Assembly: GCA_964540795.1 (NCBI GenBank)
Contig: CAZINX010000005.1
Location: 116,610-180,609, forward strand
Direction of reading: 5' to 3'
DNA: 64,000 bases
Source: Dichotomicrobium sp964540795
GTDB lineage: Bacteria > Pseudomonadota > Alphaproteobacteria > Rhizobiales > Rhodomicrobiaceae
The notes under the pieces were generated by a model. The model saw nothing but the letters and a program-made list of their open reading frames with translations, had not been told where the DNA came from and did no database searches. The position numbers were made by a program, and so were the translations under genes. Positions 59,327-64,000 of this stretch are shown in pieces (positions within the stretch are counted from its first letter, which is position 1; each line of letters opens with the position of its first letter).

Positions 59327-59467
59327 GCCGCCGGGCGAACGAGATCGGCCCCGGCAGTTCGTCCCCCCAAAAGTTTGGTTGCAGGCGTGTTGACAACGCC
59401 GCGCGAACCGCGCGGAACATGCCAAAATCGGTGTGGCAGTGCAACAAGGTTGCAGGCTGCTCAAAGC

Positions 59468-60469
59468 TTAAGCGAAGTGGGTGTAGCCGGGATGCGCAAG
59501 ATCCAGCGGCTGGCCGTCAGCGCCGAAGACCGTTACGGGATGCGCGCCGGCCTCAGAGGGTGCGATAATCTCTCCGATGCAATGCACCGGCGTGCCGGTG
59601 GCTCTTGCGGCGCGGTAGAGCGCACTGGTCTTTTCGGGTGACGCTGCGAACAGAAGCTCGTAGTCGTCGCCGCCGGTCAGAATGGTTTCGAGGCAGTGCG
59701 GATCAGCGTCGAGGCAGGCGCGCGCGGCGGGCGAGAGCGGGACATCGCCCGCGCGGATGGTCGCGGCCACGCCGGAGGCGCGGCAGATGCGGCTCGCATC
59801 GATGACGAGGCCATCCGAGATGTCCAGCCCGGCGCTGGCGAAGTCGCGCACAACGCGCGCAAGGTTGGTGCGCGGCTGCGGCCGGCGGTATCGACACAGC
59901 AGGAAGGCGCGGGCGTCAGGGTCGAGGCCCCATTTGTCGGCCCGCGGATCCTCCGTCGCCACCAGAAGACCGAGCGCCGCGTCGCCAATCGTCCCGCTCA
60001 CAAACAGCCGATCGCCAGCTTGCGCCGTGCCGCGGCGGACCATGCTGCCCGCCGGCACCGCGCCGAACGCAGCGATCGAGAGCATGATCGCCTCCGGGCT
60101 GCGCGTGGTGTCCCCGCCGATCAGCTTGATGGTATGGGCTTCCTGCATCGCCGCCAGCCCGTCGCGAAAACCGGCCAGCCAGTCGGTCGAGACCGGGGCG
60201 GGCAGGCTCAGCGACAGCGTGTAGGCCAGCGGGTCGGCGCCCTTGCCCGCCAGATCGGAGAGGTTCACACCCAGCGCCTTCGTCGCCACGTCGGCGGGCG
60301 GATCGTCGCGCAGAAAGTGGATGCTGCCGACCAGCGCGTCTGTGGTGATGACGAGGTCGCTGTCCGGCGGCGGCGAGAGCGCGGCCGCATCGTCGATCAG
60401 GCCGAACGCACCCTCCGCGCCCTTGGCAAGCGGCGCGAAATAGGTGCGAATGATATCCTCTTCATCCAT
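59468..60469 (-). CDS. thiL: Thiamine-monophosphate kinase
   Basis: Phosphorylates thiamine monophosphate to thiamine pyrophosphate, the active cofactor. The 333 residues match ThiL of the PurM superfamily: EEDIIRTYFAPLA, DDAAALSPP, LVITTDALVGSIHF with the metal-binding Asp, ATKALGVNLSDLAGKGADPLAY, KLIGGDTTRSPEAIMLSIAAFG, LDISDGLVIDASRIC and TGGDDYELLFA. ATG 60469 fits the family; the frame is open upstream to 60526 into the next gene's 3' end. Confidence 0.94.
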   Translation of the reverse strand: MDEEDIIRTYFAPLAKGAEGAFGLIDDAAALSPPPDSDLVITTDALVGSIHFLRDDPPADVATKALGVNLSDLAGKGADPLAYTLSLSLPAPVSTDWLAGFRDGLAAMQEAHTIKLIGGDTTRSPEAIMLSIAAFGAVPAGSMVRRGTAQAGDRLFVSGTIGDAALGLLVATEDPRADKWGLDPDARAFLLCRYRRPQPRTNLARVVRDFASAGLDISDGLVIDASRICRASGVAATIRAGDVPLSPAARACLDADPHCLETILTGGDDYELLFAASPEKTSALYRAARATGTPVHCIGEIIAPSEAGAHPVTVFGADGQPLDLAHPGYTHFA

Positions 60470-60483
60470 GCCGGCGTTGCCGC

Positions 60484-60786
60484 TCAGTCGGCGGCGCAAA
60501 CCTGCGCGCTGCCGTTGCAGCGCCATTCATCCGCGCCCAGGAGATTGGGAAATGGCGCACAATCGAGATCGGCGCGCGTGACCTTGCCGATGCTCCCGCC
60601 GCTGGTCTCGATCGAGGCTTTCCGCGCCGCGATCGCCCGGTCAAGACTGCGGGCCGCGTAGGCGCGCGCATTGTTTTCACCCAGGCTTACCACCTCGCTG
60701 TTGACAGGAAAGCATGTCCGGGCAGCCGCCGTGTTCGCGGCGAGCGCAGCGGCGACGGCCGCCGTGATGGTCAGGAAGCGCAGCAT
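60484..60786 (-). CDS. Small secreted protein of unknown function
   Basis: 100 residues: a signal peptide (LRFLTITAAVAAALAANTAAA) and a mature part with four cysteines (TCFPVNS, LDCAP, WRCNGS, QVCAAD), so probably two disulfides. There is a charged helix in the middle (ARAYAARSLDRAIAARKASIE). I recognise no family. It ends 14 bp before the thiL ATG; the downstream position suggests co-transcription. Confidence 0.72.
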   Translation of the reverse strand: MLRFLTITAAVAAALAANTAAARTCFPVNSEVVSLGENNARAYAARSLDRAIAARKASIETSGGSIGKVTRADLDCAPFPNLLGADEWRCNGSAQVCAAD

Positions 60787-60844
60787 TGCGGTCTCCGTGA
60801 ATTTTCGCCAATCCCTTTAGGCCAGAGGCTGGAGCCGCGCAACG

Positions 60845-62848
60845 CTATTCGTTGACCGCCGCGACCCGCGTTCTGACCGGCGCGCGGCGCATGAGGTCGT
60901 CGATCTTGTCTTTCTCGCGTTTGAAATCGGCCAGAAAGCGCCCCTGCAGCTGGCGGCTGCTGCCGGTGGCAATCTTCATGGGGTCGGTGAATTTGCCGTT
61001 CACCAGCACTTCGTAATGCAGGTGGGGGCCGGTCGAACGGCCGGTCGAGCCGATGTAGCCGATCACCTGACCTTGTTGCACCTCCACGCCCTTGCGGATG
61101 CCATCGGCGAATTTCTGCAGGTGCGAGAAAGTCGTTTGATAGCCGTTCCCGTGCTTGAGGCGGAGATGGTTGCCATAGCCGCCCTTGCGCCCGACGAATG
61201 TGACCGTGCCGTCGCCCGGCGCGAGGATGGGCGTGCCGCGCGGCGCGGCCCAGTCCGCGCCGGTGTGCATCCGGCGCGTGCCGAGGATCGGGTGGCGGCG
61301 ATAGCCGAAACCGGAGGTAAAGCGCGCGCCCTTGACCGGCTCGCGCATCAGGAACTTGCGCGAGTTGGACCCGTCTTCGTCGTAGAAGTCCACCGCGCCA
61401 TCCGGCGTGCGATACCGGTAATAGCGATAGGTCTCGCCGTCGACCGTCATCTCGGCATAGAGCAGCTTGCCCGGCTTCTCGATTCCGCTCGGCTCGCGCT
61501 CGACATCGAAGAAGAAGCGCAACGAATCGCCGAAACCGACTTTCTGTTGGAAATCAACATCATAGGCCAGCGTGCGCAGAAACTGGTCGACCAATTCCTG
61601 CGGGAGGTCCTGGGTGATGGCGGCGTGAAAAATGCTCTTGTAAAGGGAGGCGCGGGTTGAATAGCGCCGATTGCCGGCATTCGAATAGGCCGCGATCTGC
61701 GTTTCGTCGCGCGTCGCGGCGTATTCGCGCGAGGCGGTCCGGGTCACGCTGACGACGTGCTCATCCCCGTTGTAAAGGCTGACGCGGATCGGGCCGCGCT
61801 CCTCCGCGTCGGGCGCCCCTCTTTCATGCGTAAAGCGCAGTTCCTGGCCGGCTTCGAGGCGCGCCGCGCCCGGGACGGCTTGCATCGCGTTCACGATGGC
61901 TTTGGCGTCGGGCTCGTCAGCGCCGGCTTCGCTCAGCAGCCGGTAGAGAGTATCGCCGGACTTGACCTCGACAGCCGTGGAGACGAACCGCGCAACTTGC
62001 TCGTCCGGGATCTCGGCCCGCTTGCGCACAACGGTCGTGTTCTGGCCGATCTCTTCAGCCAGCGGCTCAGCGTCTTCCGCCATCGGAGCTTCCGGGATCG
62101 GCTCGGCGGGCGCGCCCTCGAACTCCGCGCCGCTTTCCGCCAGCACGGCCGCCGCTTCGGCAACGAGCTGTTCCGCGCGCTCCGGCCCGATGCGGCGGGC
62201 GTCGAGGTCATACAGCCGTTCGATCTGGATGTCGCTGTAACTCAGGGCCGCGTTGCCCGAAGCCGTTTCGCGCGCCTTGGCCTCTTGGGCCTCCTCGCCC
62301 ACGGGCGTCTTGTTGGCGTAAAGCTCGAACGGATCGAGCGAGGGGATGTCGCTCGCGGTTTGCGGGATCTCGGTCGCCAGCGAAGCCTCGATCAGCACAT
62401 ACGGCTTGATTTCGATGAATTCGGTGGCATCGCGCCGCATCACAACGCTGTCATGTATGATGTGGCTCGTGGTCACGCCTTTTGCTGTCAGCTTGATGCG
62501 GTCGGTCTTCTGGCCGAAGGCGATTTCGGGCTGATCCTGGACGATCTTGCCGACCTGCTGCGGCCGCATTGCCGAAACGCCGGCTTTCTGGATCGAGGAG
62601 ATAATGCCCTCGTCGCGCTCGAAATCCATCGAGGCGTACATGACCACCGCGATGACGCAGAGGCCGGCAACGCCGACGAGGCAGGTGGAGACGATCCATT
62701 TCAGGCGCGATGCAACTCCGCCATGACTGTCAGGCGGCAACGCGCCGCGCGGCTCGTCCGGCAGCCGGGACAGATAGACCTGGGGCAGAGTCTCATGATC
62801 CCCGGTACGCACCAGCGCCCTGGATGACGGCCGTTTCCCCTTCAGCAT
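60845..62848 (-). CDS. M23 family metallopeptidase (LytM-type peptidoglycan endopeptidase)
   Basis: 667 residues. A membrane anchor at about 48-72 (LKWIVSTCLVGVAGLCVIAVVMYASMDF) leads to a long periplasmic part. A LysM/OapA-like segment comes first (VKSGDTLYRLLSEAGADEPDAKAIVNAM, PGAARLEAGQELRF). The M23 domain at about 515-630 follows: TSGFGYRRHPILGTRRMHTGADWAAPRGTPILAPGDGTV (zinc His and Asp), YGNHLRLKHGNGYQTTFSHL and STGPHLHYEVLVNG (HxH). All catalytic residues are present, so it should be an active cell-wall hydrolase of the MepM type. Start at ATG 62848; monocistronic. Confidence 0.93.
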   Translation of the reverse strand: MLKGKRPSSRALVRTGDHETLPQVYLSRLPDEPRGALPPDSHGGVASRLKWIVSTCLVGVAGLCVIAVVMYASMDFERDEGIISSIQKAGVSAMRPQQVGKIVQDQPEIAFGQKTDRIKLTAKGVTTSHIIHDSVVMRRDATEFIEIKPYVLIEASLATEIPQTASDIPSLDPFELYANKTPVGEEAQEAKARETASGNAALSYSDIQIERLYDLDARRIGPERAEQLVAEAAAVLAESGAEFEGAPAEPIPEAPMAEDAEPLAEEIGQNTTVVRKRAEIPDEQVARFVSTAVEVKSGDTLYRLLSEAGADEPDAKAIVNAMQAVPGAARLEAGQELRFTHERGAPDAEERGPIRVSLYNGDEHVVSVTRTASREYAATRDETQIAAYSNAGNRRYSTRASLYKSIFHAAITQDLPQELVDQFLRTLAYDVDFQQKVGFGDSLRFFFDVEREPSGIEKPGKLLYAEMTVDGETYRYYRYRTPDGAVDFYDEDGSNSRKFLMREPVKGARFTSGFGYRRHPILGTRRMHTGADWAAPRGTPILAPGDGTVTFVGRKGGYGNHLRLKHGNGYQTTFSHLQKFADGIRKGVEVQQGQVIGYIGSTGRSTGPHLHYEVLVNGKFTDPMKIATGSSRQLQGRFLADFKREKDKIDDLMRRAPVRTRVAAVNE

Positions 62849-63207
62849 TATGCCCCCGTCCTGACTACGGCCCCGTTGGTTCGAACATCGGGCGAAGCCG
62901 ATAAGACCCCGTCCCTTGCAGCGCATACCGAGCGATCACACAGTCCCGGACATTCACCGCGAGCGCCGCAAGGTAGATCGCAAACTCTTAAAATTTCCAC
63001 ATAATTCACAGGGGTTTCGCCCCTTGTGGAAAGTGCTGTCGACCATATATCAAAGGCTGTCACGGCGTCGAAATTTTGACGCAAAAAATTTTGCGCCTGT
63101 TAACCCTTCCTTTAGAGATCAAGGTGTTATATGCCCTTTGTGACGGCACGATGATGCACCGAAACGCGGGGCGGATCGGGCTGACCCTTAACTCTGGCGA
63201 TGACTGG

Positions 63208-63224
63208 CCGGAAAAATTTTCCGG
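63208..63224. repeat. 17-bp A/T-centred palindrome upstream of rRNA promoter
   Basis: CCGGAAAAATTTTCCGG, with perfect 8-bp arms around one A, ends 7 bp before the -35 box of the rRNA promoter. It may be a regulator site or an UP-element-like sequence. Confidence 0.45.
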
Positions 63225-63231
63225 GTGAGCG

Positions 63232-63260
63232 TTGACAGGGGGCGGGGTAAACGCTAAGTT
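63232..63260 (+). promoter_or_regulatory. rRNA operon sigma-70 promoter
   Basis: TTGACA (63232-63237), 17 bases, TAAGTT (63255-63260). The -35 is a full consensus match with ideal spacing. It lies about 435 nt upstream of the 16S 5' end, and a GC-rich stretch near the likely start is consistent with a stringently controlled rrn promoter. Confidence 0.75.
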
Positions 63261-63436
63261 AGGTGTCTGTCCGCGACGATGTAGGGCGCAAATCGCGTTT
63301 GACTCGGCGGGCCTTCCGAGAATAGATATCAGCGCTGTGGCCGCTTGAAAAAGTTGGGCGGTCGGTTTTCTGCTGGCGCTGTATCTAAGACCGGACGTGG
63401 AATTCTTAAGTCGGGAGGCTAACCAGCTTCCTGGCG

Positions 63437-63448
63437 CGCTCTTTGACA
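63437..63448 (+). promoter_or_regulatory. rRNA leader boxA-like antitermination element
   Basis: CGCTCTTTGACA is close to the boxA consensus TGCTCTTTAACA, in the 16S leader about 250 nt before the mature 5' end. Such elements load the Nus-factor antitermination complex. Confidence 0.65.
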
Positions 63449-63694
63449 AAGTGGAAGATTTGGAAGGAAGAGAAACGCAGGCGGCGGATCTCTCGCGAGA
63501 TCGCTTTATCGCGATCACCGGAGACTCTGACGACCGGCGTTTCTGTGACACATCTGCTTCGTATGCTTTTCGGAGCGCGAGGCAATGTGTGACGTAGGAC
63601 TCCGAACAATTCCTGCATTCAACAGAACGCAGCGGTCACTCGAAGATTTCTCTTAGCCGGGGGTCTTCGAGGAAAAGTCAGAAACAGGCTCTTT

Positions 63695-64000
<306 letters not shown>

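Larger units (their letters stand above)
62849..63694 (+). other. Long non-coding region: rRNA operon control region and leader
   Basis: About 850 bp between the divergent M23 gene and 16S rRNA hold no supported gene. Small open frames in it lack ribosome sites and domains. From left to right it contains promoter space for the M23 gene, an AT-rich stretch with A/T inverted repeats near 63081-63094 and 63208-63224, the rRNA promoter (63232-63260), and a leader of about 430 nt with a boxA. Confidence 0.7.

Overview
The window looks like a chromosomal segment of an alphaproteobacterium, most likely of the order Hyphomicrobiales (Rhizobiales). The reasons are high GC, a 16S rRNA 5' end of alphaproteobacterial type, and the classic alphaproteobacterial origin-region order: coaE-aroE-maf-PPDK regulator | hemE-hemJ-rho | mnmE-mnmG-rsmG-parA-parB-holA-lptE-leuS. 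The genus cannot be fixed from what is visible. No phage, insertion sequence or CRISPR array is seen.

Layout. 1-5.7 kb, mostly minus strand: LrgA/LrgB-type membrane proteins at the edge, a UDP-glucuronate 4-epimerase, proC with ybjN, then an ECF sigma/anti-sigma pair divergent from a DUF4168 secreted protein, with two matching promoter motifs between them, and ubiK. 5.9-13.2 kb, plus strand: lgt with an unusual C-terminal extension, an inserted FRG-domain gene, midA, pgeF, a lipoprotein with an internal duplication, prs and a SOUL protein. 13.2-27.5 kb: 5-oxoprolinase pxpABC, an unknown large membrane protein, an acetyltransferase, photolyase, an N-formylglutamate amidohydrolase family protein, hpf, mgtE, an unknown coiled-coil periplasmic protein, a class C serine hydrolase and two membrane proteins.

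27.4-31.8 kb is a compact catabolic island. suyA-suyB-slcC diverge from suyR-comC around a perfect 14-bp palindrome. Together they should interconvert the enantiomers of 3-sulfolactate through sulfopyruvate and split (R)-sulfolactate into pyruvate and sulfite. No sulfolactate transporter or sulfite oxidase is in the window. A BigR/SqrR-like persulfide-sensing ArsR regulator lies about 2.2 kb further on, after a ceramidase-like protein, a tRNA-Leu and a DUF6653 protein.

34.4-57 kb is the replication and segregation region: secB, dnaQ, coaE, aroE, maf and the PPDK regulatory protein face hemE, hemJ and rho across an AT-rich gap of about 490 bp that is the best oriC candidate. parAB follow, and three parS-like palindromes lie at 43.1, 45.8 and 55.0 kb, two of them inside coding sequence. 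rho has a structured leader and a short ORF whose stop overlaps an internal rho ATG. 57-64 kb: hppA, thiL, a small secreted protein, an M23 endopeptidase, then a long rRNA leader (strong sigma-70 promoter, boxA) and the first ~300 nt of 16S rRNA at the right edge.

Most of the window is conserved housekeeping DNA. The parts most worth a second look are the matched divergent ECF promoters, the sulfolactate island with its palindromic operator, the rho leader, the lgt extension beside the FRG gene, the in-gene parS sites and the orphan persulfide regulator.
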